Source: Stieleria marina
GTDB taxonomy: Bacteria; Planctomycetota; Planctomycetia; Pirellulales; Pirellulaceae
Length of the DNA stretch: 64,000 bases
NCBI GenBank assembly: GCA_007741555.1
Contig: CP036526.1
Coordinates: 5,828,001-5,892,000 of the forward strand
Reading direction: 5' to 3'
Below the pieces are notes generated by a model that saw only the letters and a list, made by a program, of their open reading frames with translations, ran no database searches and was not told where the DNA came from. Shown in pieces: positions 18,202 through 27,640 of this stretch (within the stretch, counting starts at the first letter, position 1; every line of letters starts with the position of its first letter). Made by a program: the position numbers and the translations under genes.

Positions 18202-18927
18202 ATGACGATCGTAACCTGTCTCCGCGTTAGAAATGTCGCCGGAACCCTGGCCGTTGCCGTGCTGGCTATCGCTGGCTGTCAACACGAACCCAATTCAAAT
18301 CCGTCGGGCTCCGCAGCAGCGGCTGCCACGTCCTTTGCAGATCTCGCACGGGCGGCTCTAGCAGATCGCCAAGATCGAATTGAGACCGACCAGATCATCG
18401 ATGACACAGACTTGGAAATCTTGTCGCAAACACCGCTGATCCAAACACTGATTTGCGATGCTGGCACCATCACCGACCAAGGCATGGAACAGATCAAGCG
18501 GCTGCCCGAACTGCAGCATTTACGGCTTCGCCATTCGCCCATCACCGACGATGGAATGCAGACAGTTGCAGCCATCAAGACGCTATGGTTTCTGAATCTC
18601 CCTCACAGCGACTGCACCGCCAAAGGCCTGCAACACTTGGCGACGCTGCCAGAACTACGAAACCTGCGAATCGGCTCCAAGCGTCTAAACGCTGATGCGG
18701 CCACCAGCGTCGCGGCCATCAAATCACTTCGCAGCGTGCATTTGATCGGCGTCCCCATCGACGACGAGGGACTCAAGGAAATTGCCAGCTTGCCAGAACT
18801 GCACTCGCTCTACCTGGACGACAGTGATGTCACAGAAACGGGTTGGCAATGGCTATTCGAGCATGCCCCGTCGCTGCATGTGCACGTTGACCAGCTGCAC
18901 CACGACCGGGATCCTCACCAGCACTGA
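18202..18927 (+). CDS. Leucine-rich-repeat lipoprotein
   Basis: A 241-residue putative lipoprotein: signal sequence with VAGTLAVAVLAIAGC, where LAIAGC fits a lipobox and Cys26 would be the lipidated residue. After a Ser/Ala-rich linker come five or so leucine-rich repeats of about 23-24 residues (landmarks ITDQGMEQIKRLPELQHLRL, TAKGLQHLATLPELRNLRI, DDEGLKEIASLPELHSLYL), ending in a His/Asp-rich tail. Such LRR proteins are abundant in planctomycetes and are thought to bind proteins. The start ATG lies just after a hairpin with a T-run, so expression may depend on read-through or on a promoter inside that region. Confidence 0.88.
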   Translation: MTIVTCLRVRNVAGTLAVAVLAIAGCQHEPNSNPSGSAAAAATSFADLARAALADRQDRIETDQIIDDTDLEILSQTPLIQTLICDAGTITDQGMEQIKRLPELQHLRLRHSPITDDGMQTVAAIKTLWFLNLPHSDCTAKGLQHLATLPELRNLRIGSKRLNADAATSVAAIKSLRSVHLIGVPIDDEGLKEIASLPELHSLYLDDSDVTETGWQWLFEHAPSLHVHVDQLHHDRDPHQH

Positions 18928-19271
18928 TTGGCGATCGAAAAGACGGCGGGCCTGGGGAAGCAAAGACAGGCGATTGCGTGCCGTACGAATTTCGCATTCT
19001 TCGAGCGAGGTCTGGTAGTCAACACCGCCGCGGCTTCCCAGCACTGCCAACGCTTGCTAGCTTGGCTGGCCACCCAAAGCTGACGCAGCCAAAACTTGAC
19101 GCAGCCAAAGCAACGCCGTACGAAACTTGACGCGTTACGGAACGTCCTGCACGCTCTCAAGATTGATTTTCGCCTGCGATTCTTCTGCTCTCGCCATCAC
19201 GGCGATACGAAAAAAGCCGCCACGCTCGATTGAGCATGGCGGCTTTGTTTTTCGGTAAAGACTTGCGCCGT
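18928..19271. other. Convergent intergenic region
   Basis: About 340 bp between convergent genes. It contains two near-tandem copies of TGACGCAGCCAAA (19081-19093 and 19097-19109), a third weaker copy of the TTGACGC core near 19127, and the bidirectional terminator at 19210-19250. No gene is supported. Confidence 0.5.
19210..19250 (-). terminator. Bidirectional Rho-independent terminator
   Basis: AGCCGCCACGCTC and GAGCATGGCGGCT form a 13-bp stem with one mismatch and a GATT loop. On the minus strand it is followed by TTTTTT, on the plus strand by TTTGTTTTT, so it can serve both the desaturase gene (minus) and the LRR lipoprotein gene (plus). Confidence 0.88.
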
Positions 19272-20288
19272 TTACTTGGCGGCTTCTAAGCCAGCTTTCT
19301 TTTCGGCAACGTTGCGGTAGTCGACCACGTCCCAAACCAGACCGCATGCACGCAGCAACTTGATGGCTTGCCAAGTGATATCAAATTCCCACCATTTATG
19401 ACCGTGCTTGGCCATTCGTGGGTAAGCGTGGTGATTGTTATGCCAGCCTTCGCCGTACGCCACAATCGCGACAATCCAGTTGTTACGGCTGTCATCGGTC
19501 GTTTCGTAGTTCTTGTAGCCGAACATGTGCGACGCACTGTTGACCATCCAAGTCGCGTGAAGAACGCCAACCAAGCGGACGAACAAGCCCCAGACCAAGA
19601 AAGACCATGCCATTGATGTTCCGCCCAACGCGTAACCTGCTCCAAACAGAATGAAGCCAGACAGGATATGCAAAGGCAAGAACAACATGTCCAGGATTCG
19701 CATTCCACGTTCTTTGTAGAGATCCGGCACCCAACGTTGCAGGTACGCTTTTCGTTCGCCATTGTGCGTGTGGTAAACCAACCAACCCATGTGACTCCAA
19801 AGGCCACCATCGTGAGGCGAGTGAGGATCGCCGTCTTGGTCACTGTGTGCGTGGTGTTTGCGGTGATCAGCAACCCAGTCGAGAGCCGATCCTTCGCCAG
19901 CCAGCGTGCCAATGGTTGCAAAGGTGTAGCGGACCCAGTTGTAGGTCTTCATGCCCGTGTGAGTCAGCAGGCGGTGATACCCCAGACAAATGCCAAGGCT
20001 ACCTGTCATCCAGTGCAGCACAAACATGACAGCCAGGGCTTCCCAAGTGAACGTCAGCGGAGCAGCAATCAGGACGACCAAGTGGGCCAGCCCCAACCAG
20101 CCGATCGACCAATAGCTCACGTTTGCACGGCGTTTACGCGCCAACGTTTGAGGAGCTTGTTTGCCGTCGGTCGCTTCGCTTGGTTGCTCGAGAGCGTCCA
20201 CTGAAGCATCACCGTCTTGCGGCTTGAGCCCATCGCTGGGACGCGTTTTAGTCGGTGAAGAAGTTGAATTGTCGATTACGCTCGCCAT
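19272..20288 (-). CDS. Membrane fatty acid desaturase (acyl-CoA delta-9 type)
   Basis: A 338-residue di-iron membrane desaturase that introduces a cis double bond into acyl chains using O2, adjusting membrane fluidity. All three histidine boxes are present: HRLLTH, HRKHHAHSD and HNNHHAYP. There are four or so membrane segments (for example VVLIAAPLTFTWEALAVMFVL and ILSGFILFGAGYAL). The N-terminal ~45 residues are polar and poorly conserved. I chose the ATG at 20288 because AGGA lies 8 bases upstream; the ATG at 20297 and a TTG at 20336 are alternatives. It is a single gene with its own terminator. The electron donor (ferredoxin or cytochrome b5-like) is not encoded nearby. Confidence 0.93.
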   Translation of the reverse strand: MASVIDNSTSSPTKTRPSDGLKPQDGDASVDALEQPSEATDGKQAPQTLARKRRANVSYWSIGWLGLAHLVVLIAAPLTFTWEALAVMFVLHWMTGSLGICLGYHRLLTHTGMKTYNWVRYTFATIGTLAGEGSALDWVADHRKHHAHSDQDGDPHSPHDGGLWSHMGWLVYHTHNGERKAYLQRWVPDLYKERGMRILDMLFLPLHILSGFILFGAGYALGGTSMAWSFLVWGLFVRLVGVLHATWMVNSASHMFGYKNYETTDDSRNNWIVAIVAYGEGWHNNHHAYPRMAKHGHKWWEFDITWQAIKLLRACGLVWDVVDYRNVAEKKAGLEAAK

Positions 20289-20578
20289 AGCGGTCATCCT
20301 GTCAGAAGGGCAATTTTTGTCAGCAGCCGACGACAAGTGCGCCGATTGATGACCGTAGTCTACAAATCCCCCATGCTTGCTCTGTCACGACGTCGAATCG
20401 CTAATGTAACGCTCGTGTAAAAGATGCTCAAAAGTGCCTCGTCAGACTCCAAATACTTGCACAGACAGCCCGTTTGACTGCGGCAAAACGCCGCCACTGG
20501 CTCTTCGTTCGCTATGTCCGGAACAAATTCGCGCCAACGAATCACGTTGGCAGCAAATCATTTCCCCTCAACATCCAA

Positions 20579-23500
20579 TCACTCTCCAAACAAATCGTCC
20601 AGCAACGGCAGTTCAGACGGATCCTTGGCTTCCTTCGGTTTGCCTGCCTCACCTTTGCCGTCGTTTTCCGCGTCGGTCTCGCCGAATTTGTAAGTCAAAA
20701 TCTCATTGCCAATCTGCGCGACCACTCGATCCTGAACACTCTGCACGGTGATCTTGGCGTGTTGTTCGTTCATTCGCGACGGCACCGGTGTTCCGAGTCG
20801 CTGGTGAATCGTTTTGCCGTTGCGAACGTCCACTGCTATCGCATCCATTTTTGACTTGCGCGCCCGGGTGTCGTCGATCTTCCAACGCAAACGTGTCAAC
20901 AACAAGATCGGACTGTCGCCAGGCTGGGACAACGTGCATCCCCATGGTGAATCAAATTCCTTTTTCCAGCGAAGACCGCCATCATTCAACGAATAAGCAA
21001 ACAGCGCATCGGCCGTCTTATGAAACAACCCTTGCTCGGTTTGCGATTCTTCTCCATCGGCGGCTGTCACCATCGAATCAAGACGCTCCGGAAACACGAC
21101 AAGCTGACCGTCTAGTTCAACGCCATGAATGGCTTTCAAATCCGCATACTCGCCGATTTCGGCATCAACGATTTCTTTGCCCTTGAGAATATCCCAGACT
21201 TTCAATTTGCCCTGAGTGTTCAGTAGCAACAGGTAACGCTGGCTCACGATTTTTCCGAACGCACGCTTTTCGCCTTCGCCGGCTCGGTTGGAACTGTACG
21301 AAACAGTATCCAACAGAACCTGCTTCGAAAACGGATTGACGACGCGCAAGTTGTATTTCCAACGATCATCGGTCTCCGAAAAACAAAGCACGTTTTCGCC
21401 AGTATCCGCCCAAACAATGCCATGCTCCCATTTTTGTTCGCCAAGATGGCGACCGTCCAAGGCGTCGAAGAACACTACTTTATCCAAAGGCTCGCAAACC
21501 ACCGCGACTCGTTTTCCATCCGACACGACTGCACCTTGCGGCGGTGCGGTTGAGTTTCGCCAGAGTGTTTTTGAGGTCATCAAATCAATCGCCATCAGGT
21601 CGCCACCCTGCAACACGAATACGCGATCACCCAGCATCGTGCCAACGCGAAACTCCCCCGGGACGGCGGACGCGCGAGATGCCGTAATCAGACGCCGGAC
21701 AAACGACGGCCCAAACTTGGACGACACGCTCGTTCGAGTGATCGCCGTTGAGCTGTCACCACCAAACTTACGCTTCCAGAGCACCGATTCGATGCCTTGG
21801 TTGCCCAGGATTTTGTACAAGTCGACTGCTGTCAGTTCACCGCCACGGTGCACGACCATCATCCCGCCGTTGATCTTGGCTTCGCGCTCACCGACTTCGC
21901 GTCGCACCGCGCCGCCTGTTGGCATTCCGATCACTCGTCCAACGCGGTCTCGCATCGCCAGCGTACGTCCCCCTTCGGCGATCAACTTCCAACCACGAAA
22001 CGTTTCGTTGGAAATTACTTCGGTGCTCATCAATCGGCGTTCCGTCTGGATCATCCCCAATCCTTGTTGAGGCGTGGGACTGGACTGCCAGTCCAACGCG
22101 ACCTTGTCGTCCCAAGTCGGCTGGGCGGATTTTTGCTCGGCGAGCAATTCCATTTCGCTTAGCACTTCCGGAAGGGAGTCCTCGAATTCGCGTTTGTGGA
22201 TTTTATCGATCAACTTGACCGCATCCTTGACCATCCCGCCGCGCACATAGGCTTGAGTCAGCAATACCAAGTCTTTGGCCGTCAACGAATCAAAAAGTGT
22301 CCCATCATTGGAATTGGGCCCAATCACCAAACGTTCCAGTGTCAGATAAGATTCTTCATCAAGCAGCTTTGCCCCCAAAGTCGAAAGGGCGGCGCTAACA
22401 TCAAACGGTGCAAAATGGTTGATCACGGAAATCAACGACGATTTTGCCCCTTCTAATTTTCGCTCCACGAACTTGCGAACCTGTTCATTGATCGCTTCGA
22501 TTTGCTTTTCATCGGCAATCTGTTTTACCTCGGCCATTCGCGCGACCACCCAGTTGTTCAAATCGCATTCGCGTGCCGAATCGTTGATCACTTCCTTGCC
22601 CGCGTTATCAAGCTGTTCGGTACCGCCCAGTAACTGCGAAAGCTGAATCAAGCGTTTGGCAGCGCTTTCGGGTTCGTCATTTTTGAGCGACGCTTGAATT
22701 TGCAACGACAAAAACTCGACCCGTTCGCTGGGTCGATCGATCATCGTATCCAACTGATCCGCCAACGCATCGGATCCCGGCTTGCCTTCACGCAGCAATC
22801 CCAACATGGCTGATACCGAAAGCATGTGGACTTCGACACTTTCGGAATCAATCGATCGAGCACGATCGAGCAGCTCCAAAGCATCGGTGCGACGATTGCG
22901 TTGAATCAACAACTCGGCCTTGCGCACGAGTGCCTCGAAATCATTCGGGTTTTCGGCAAGCCGCGCATTGACCAACGGTTCCAACGTTTGTTCGCCGTAA
23001 GCGACTGCCAGCGACGTGCTGCTTTGCGAAATGATCTCACCGTCGACGGCAACCAAGTTTCCCAACGCAAACTTGGTTGATCGCCGTGCCAACACCTTGC
23101 CGTCTTTCAACGAAACGCGAACCAATTCATTGGACGATGCTGGCAGCAGATAGTCATCTTCGCCGAACACGCCTCGACCGACGATCTGTTGACCGATCGC
23201 CAGCAGATCTTTTTCTGTGCGCCATACTTCTGCGCCCGTTTCTAGATCGACGGCCAGCATGCGACGCGCCCCCACCAAAATGATTTTTGCGTCGCGAACG
23301 CCGGCCAGATAGCGAAGATCTTCGCGTTTGCGATCCCCAAAGTGCCTTGTACCGGTCAACAGATCTAAACACATCAGCGTGTCAGATTCCGCAGGTGTCA
23401 AAACCAACGAATTGTCCATCGCGACAGCTGCTCCGTTGTGCCAACGCTGCAACAGTTGGCTGGGGTTCATGCGCCCCGACCGCGACCCAAGCACTTCACG

Positions 23501-25228
23501 CGGCGTGGAGCGGCGCGCATACGTCACGCCCCAACGCAATGTGCGGTCAACCAAATCAACAGCGACTGTTGCACCGGCTCCCGTTGGGCAGATCAGCAGA
23601 CCTTCGCTGTACGTCGGTGTTGCACCGGTCACGCGCCGAGCCGCATCGACATCGATGGCTCCCGTTTCGACGGCGACCAACTGCTGTCGCCAAATTTCGT
23701 CGCCGGTGGCCGGGTCCAAACAGACCAGCAGAACATCACCGGCCACTTCAGCCATGACGTACAAGCGACCATTCAGTGGCAGCGGCGGGCCTAAGAAAAA
23801 TGCATCAAACAAACTGGACGCATCATCCGCCCCTTCGCCCAATCGCCACAGCAAACTTCCTTCGGTCCGCAGGTCCAGAGCAACCAGCGTATTGGTCCCC
23901 GTGTTGGCCGGACGTGTTCCCCGCATCCCCATTGGGCTGAACGCAACGATCTCGACTTCGTTTAGATCGTCAATAAAAAACACACGTTCGGAATCGCTGG
24001 TCAATTGTCCGTAGGGTAGATCGTTCCATACGCGCTGGGCCAGCAACGAATCGCCTTTGACTTGCCCCATCACCGTTGGCGGCGCTTGGTCATCTTCTGT
24101 CGATTCATCAATGGAGTACCACGGATAGTTCCAGATGCGTTTGCCCGTTTTGTAATTGACACCGAACAATCGATTCGTTGTTCGCATCAACAAATGCTCT
24201 CCGACGCGAATCGGCATCAGACTAGGCGGTGGCAACTGTCCCGACGCGATCAATTCCGACGCGACTTTTTCGATGGTCCTTGCTTCTCCCGGTGTCGAAG
24301 TCGTTTCCACTTGCCAGCGAGCGTTGGCCAGTGGCATCTGACCATCGGACGCTTCGTTGCGATTCGGTTTGCCGCCAAACATCGGATAGCTTTTCAAAGT
24401 GCCGCCGGCTTGACGTTGTCGCTGCGAAAACTTTGCTTCGATCCAATCGTTGACGGCATCCGCTTTGGGCCATTCGGTTTGGACTTGCCCAACACGCACG
24501 GTCCCCGAGCTTGGCAATTCGACGTCTTTCAAGTCTCGACCTGCCAACTGCATCGCCGCGGCATGGATCAATTTCACGGACTGGCCCAAGTGGTTGACCG
24601 CCCGCGGCGATACAACCACATCGTCCAACAACAGCGAAGCGGCCAGTGGGTGCCCGTTGAACAGTTCGTGTTGTGCCAGGATTAGCGACGCTTCGTATCC
24701 GGCCAGCGTATGAAAGTACTTGCGGCGCACATCACCGACGGCATTCCAGTCGCGCTCGGGTCCGGCTTCTTGAAGTGTCTTGCGAGCAAGCGGCCCATAA
24801 CGAAGTTCGTAAATGTCGATGGCCGATGCAGGGAGTTCGCCGATCAATCGCCGCGCTCGATTCAGTTTGCTGTCAGAGAACTTGGTCCCGCGGTCGGGCG
24901 GGAGAAAAAAGTCTTGACCGGACAAGTCTGAGTCAACCGAATCCAATGGTTCGCGTTGCAACAAGTCGCCCAAACGCACCACCGCATCACTCATGCGGTC
25001 TTCGGCGATCGCCCTTTCGGCTTCGCGAAGCTCCTGCTGGATGTACCGGGGTGCTTCGATGAATCGAGCCGACGACATGCCGCGTGTCTGACGCATGATG
25101 CCGGCTTGTCCCGACGCCTGCTTGGTTGCCGATGCAACCAGTAAGACGGCGACACAGAAACACACGAACAGCGGTGTTATTCGAGATCGATTAAAAAAGT
25201 ACAGTGATGGCCAGCAATTTTGATTCAC
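20579..25228 (-). CDS. Large secreted PQQ-like beta-propeller protein with TPR region
   Basis: A 1549-residue exported protein starting at GTG 25228. A signal peptide is present (hydrophobic PLFVCFCVAVLLVASATKQASG, residues ~19-40). The N-terminal part (residues ~50-270) is helical and TPR-like (LREAERAIAEDRMSDAVVRLG). Then comes a first eight-bladed-type PQQ-like propeller (residues ~280-770, blades such as NTLVALDLRTEGSLLWRLG and MLAVDLETGAEVWRT), a central helical TPR stretch (residues ~780-1090) and a second propeller half (residues ~1100-1500, for example LMAIDLMTSKTLWR). The tail is acidic. Such proteins are typical of planctomycetes and may scaffold outer-membrane or periplasmic complexes; no enzymatic residues are evident. 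It lies downstream of two membrane-protein genes on the same strand (238-bp gap). Confidence 0.85.
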   Translation of the reverse strand: MNQNCWPSLYFFNRSRITPLFVCFCVAVLLVASATKQASGQAGIMRQTRGMSSARFIEAPRYIQQELREAERAIAEDRMSDAVVRLGDLLQREPLDSVDSDLSGQDFFLPPDRGTKFSDSKLNRARRLIGELPASAIDIYELRYGPLARKTLQEAGPERDWNAVGDVRRKYFHTLAGYEASLILAQHELFNGHPLAASLLLDDVVVSPRAVNHLGQSVKLIHAAAMQLAGRDLKDVELPSSGTVRVGQVQTEWPKADAVNDWIEAKFSQRQRQAGGTLKSYPMFGGKPNRNEASDGQMPLANARWQVETTSTPGEARTIEKVASELIASGQLPPPSLMPIRVGEHLLMRTTNRLFGVNYKTGKRIWNYPWYSIDESTEDDQAPPTVMGQVKGDSLLAQRVWNDLPYGQLTSDSERVFFIDDLNEVEIVAFSPMGMRGTRPANTGTNTLVALDLRTEGSLLWRLGEGADDASSLFDAFFLGPPLPLNGRLYVMAEVAGDVLLVCLDPATGDEIWRQQLVAVETGAIDVDAARRVTGATPTYSEGLLICPTGAGATVAVDLVDRTLRWGVTYARRSTPREVLGSRSGRMNPSQLLQRWHNGAAVAMDNSLVLTPAESDTLMCLDLLTGTRHFGDRKREDLRYLAGVRDAKIILVGARRMLAVDLETGAEVWRTEKDLLAIGQQIVGRGVFGEDDYLLPASSNELVRVSLKDGKVLARRSTKFALGNLVAVDGEIISQSSTSLAVAYGEQTLEPLVNARLAENPNDFEALVRKAELLIQRNRRTDALELLDRARSIDSESVEVHMLSVSAMLGLLREGKPGSDALADQLDTMIDRPSERVEFLSLQIQASLKNDEPESAAKRLIQLSQLLGGTEQLDNAGKEVINDSARECDLNNWVVARMAEVKQIADEKQIEAINEQVRKFVERKLEGAKSSLISVINHFAPFDVSAALSTLGAKLLDEESYLTLERLVIGPNSNDGTLFDSLTAKDLVLLTQAYVRGGMVKDAVKLIDKIHKREFEDSLPEVLSEMELLAEQKSAQPTWDDKVALDWQSSPTPQQGLGMIQTERRLMSTEVISNETFRGWKLIAEGGRTLAMRDRVGRVIGMPTGGAVRREVGEREAKINGGMMVVHRGGELTAVDLYKILGNQGIESVLWKRKFGGDSSTAITRTSVSSKFGPSFVRRLITASRASAVPGEFRVGTMLGDRVFVLQGGDLMAIDLMTSKTLWRNSTAPPQGAVVSDGKRVAVVCEPLDKVVFFDALDGRHLGEQKWEHGIVWADTGENVLCFSETDDRWKYNLRVVNPFSKQVLLDTVSYSSNRAGEGEKRAFGKIVSQRYLLLLNTQGKLKVWDILKGKEIVDAEIGEYADLKAIHGVELDGQLVVFPERLDSMVTAADGEESQTEQGLFHKTADALFAYSLNDGGLRWKKEFDSPWGCTLSQPGDSPILLLTRLRWKIDDTRARKSKMDAIAVDVRNGKTIHQRLGTPVPSRMNEQHAKITVQSVQDRVVAQIGNEILTYKFGETDAENDGKGEAGKPKEAKDPSELPLLDDLFGE

Positions 25229-25465
25229 GTTCGCTTGCTCAGTCTCAAAGGAATCTATTTCGAGAACAAATCGGCCCGACCAACGCGACCGTGGCTGCGA
25301 CCGTTTCCCGACTGGCCCTTATTGTAAGGCTACGAAGCGATTCGTCGCTGGCGAAGAGTGCCAATTTGCGACTTTTGGCCGGCGAATCGGGAAGACACAA
25401 ACGCGTCGATTCCGCAAATTGCGACAGCGGCCTCATTCGTTCAGAAAATCGCCGCTTGCACGAGC

Positions 25466-27292
25466 TTAAACGCGTGGATTTCTCTGATGCCGATAAGGGT
25501 TGAACAGCAAATAGTTCAGGTGGCGATACAGATCACTTTGGTTCAGCAATTCCGCGTGCTTGCCTTCGCCGACGAGACGCGGGCCGTTGAACAACACAAC
25601 CCGATCGGCGCCGCGTAACGTTTGCAATCTCCGCGGCAGCATGACAACCAAAGTGCCAGCGTTGACCAATTCACGCAGTGCCATCAAACAAGGGTCTTCC
25701 GGCAAATGCTCGGCGGGTGGAGGAGGCTCCATCGCCAACAACACGGGTGGACGATGGATCAATGCCCTGGCAATGGCAATCGCATAAGTCGCTTCGACAT
25801 CCAGCATCGAATCGCCCGCATTGACGTAGGTGTTCAGGCCTTCGGGAAGTCGCTGCAAACGCTCGTAAACGTGCACTTTCTCCAACGCTTCGACCAGCGT
25901 GCTGTTGTTGATCGTATCGTCGCCGCCACGCAAATTTTCGTCCAGGGTCCCGTCCCAGATCGGTCCTGAAGGTTCGATCCACATGACGTTTTTCGCCAAA
26001 GCCTGCGGATGCACATCCAGTAATTTGATGCCGTCGACCAACACCATCCCATCTGAAGGGCGGCCGAATCCCATCAACAGTTCCACCAACGCTCGCGCGG
26101 AAACCGACTTGGTTCCCAGCAAAGCGACCAAGGAACCAGGCGTCAGATCCAAACTGAGGTGACTGAGAATCGGCTTGCCTTTGGAATCGTTCAGTGTCAC
26201 ATCGCGAATCTCAACCCCGTCACGCAGCCCCGACAATCCGACTCGCTGTTCCGTGGGCGCAATGTCGTCGCTTCGTTTCAAATAGCTGTAGATTTCGTCG
26301 CACGCCGCCCCGCTGCTACGCAACTTGCCCGCCAATAGTGAAAGCCGACTGGCCGCCGTTACCGCACCGAACAGCGACAGCCCCAGCACAACCGCCGCTG
26401 GCACACTGAGCCCATTGTCGACGCCGAAAAGATTCACCCCCAAGCCCAGGACCAACACGGCGATCGCTACCGAACTGGCAAGAAACAGCAGCGGCCAACT
26501 GCGACCGTTTCGGCTGTCCTCGTCTCCCAACCGGCGGTACAGGGCATCCAACTCTGCTTGAAAAGAACGGTCCGCCAAACCTTGTGTTTGCAGTCGAGCC
26601 AGCATGGGAGCTTGGCCAACAATTTCAGCCATTCGCTGTCGCGAACGCGGGACTTCCCAATTGCTAATTTCCGTTTGGTCGTCGTGTCGAAGCCGATGAT
26701 TCAGCTGACGCAGTAGCACGCCACTGACGACGGCCAACAGGGCAAGCCAAACGTTGACCAGCAAAGCCAACGCCACGCAGCCAACTAGCATCAAAACGCT
26801 CCGAGGAATCGAGCGATACCAGAGCGAAAGCCCTTGCTGCAATTCGGGCAGCGCTTCGCCAATCAAATGCTGGGCACGAACATGCTGGGCCGCCGCGCCT
26901 TCCACTTCTGCTCGCCGCAAACTCTGATTCAGCGCCCTGGTATGCAGCAATTTCACAATCCGCCGCGAGCGACTGTCTGCGGCTCGGCGATGCATCCAAA
27001 CGGACAGGCAAAAAACCGCCGCCACCAACAGCGTGATGACAACCAGTTCGCTCAATTGAATCAACGCGGCTTGATTGACAAATGTCTCGCTCAAAGGTAC
27101 GTGCAGGTGAGTTCCCAATCGAACCGGCGATGCATCGATGCCGCGCGAATTAAGAAGCTGAGCGATCAAGCCAACCAGCACAATCAGTACTGGGATCAGC
27201 AATCCCGCCAACGCGGCCCAGCCGTAGGCGAGCCAGTGGCCGCGCGATTCGGATTCGCTGCGGGCAGCCGAAAGCGTGCTGATCGAAGGCAA
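25466..27292 (-). CDS. Degenerate ABC exporter-like protein (ATPase motifs lost)
   Basis: A 608-residue protein with ABC exporter architecture: membrane domain with about six hydrophobic segments (residues ~20-320), then a nucleotide-binding-domain fold (residues ~360-590). The fold is recognisable from LVALLG, NVMWIE, AIAIARAL and ADRVVLFNGPRLVGEGKHAELL, but the catalytic motifs are gone. Walker A reads GTKSVSARA (Lys replaced by Ala399, Ser/Thr by Arg400); LSGGQRQ is replaced by LDVEATY (497-503); the Walker B Asp is Met521 with Glu522 kept; the H-loop His is Arg554; the D-loop is absent. The frame is intact over 608 codons, so this is a conserved pseudo-transporter rather than decay. Neighbours are an ABC-2 permease upstream and the PQQ/TPR protein downstream. 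ATP hydrolysis is unlikely. Confidence 0.8.
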   Translation of the reverse strand: MPSISTLSAARSESESRGHWLAYGWAALAGLLIPVLIVLVGLIAQLLNSRGIDASPVRLGTHLHVPLSETFVNQAALIQLSELVVITLLVAAVFCLSVWMHRRAADSRSRRIVKLLHTRALNQSLRRAEVEGAAAQHVRAQHLIGEALPELQQGLSLWYRSIPRSVLMLVGCVALALLVNVWLALLAVVSGVLLRQLNHRLRHDDQTEISNWEVPRSRQRMAEIVGQAPMLARLQTQGLADRSFQAELDALYRRLGDEDSRNGRSWPLLFLASSVAIAVLVLGLGVNLFGVDNGLSVPAAVVLGLSLFGAVTAASRLSLLAGKLRSSGAACDEIYSYLKRSDDIAPTEQRVGLSGLRDGVEIRDVTLNDSKGKPILSHLSLDLTPGSLVALLGTKSVSARALVELLMGFGRPSDGMVLVDGIKLLDVHPQALAKNVMWIEPSGPIWDGTLDENLRGGDDTINNSTLVEALEKVHVYERLQRLPEGLNTYVNAGDSMLDVEATYAIAIARALIHRPPVLLAMEPPPPAEHLPEDPCLMALRELVNAGTLVVMLPRRLQTLRGADRVVLFNGPRLVGEGKHAELLNQSDLYRHLNYLLFNPYRHQRNPRV

Positions 27293-27640
27293 GGCATCAG
27301 CCTCAAAAAAGTAGGTGAGACAAGAAACGAAAAGAGCGACAAAGCGAAGTTGCCGTGACCCAACAAGTCCCGATCACACACCCCGCTCGCTCCAACCATG
27401 ATAGTCGGCGTCGGAACTCCGTGCGCGATCTGGCTGAACGGACACGGGACAGAAACAAGACACAAATAGCGACAACGTCACGCCGCAAGTTCGGTCGCAG
27501 CTGCATTGTCTTGCTCGCGTTTTTTCGCTGGAGCGAATTTTCTTTCGTAGCCTGAGCTGACCAAGTGCCGCACGTAAAAGCGACAGCATCCGCCTCGATC
27601 AGAAAGCTGTTTGCCCGGACATCCGCATGCCGACCGTCTC
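27293..27640. other. Intergenic region between permease and degenerate ABC gene
   Basis: About 350 bp. Several overlapping short frames on both strands are Arg- and Ser-rich and show no domain. I see no terminator, so the two minus-strand genes could share a transcript or have separate promoters. Confidence 0.45.
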
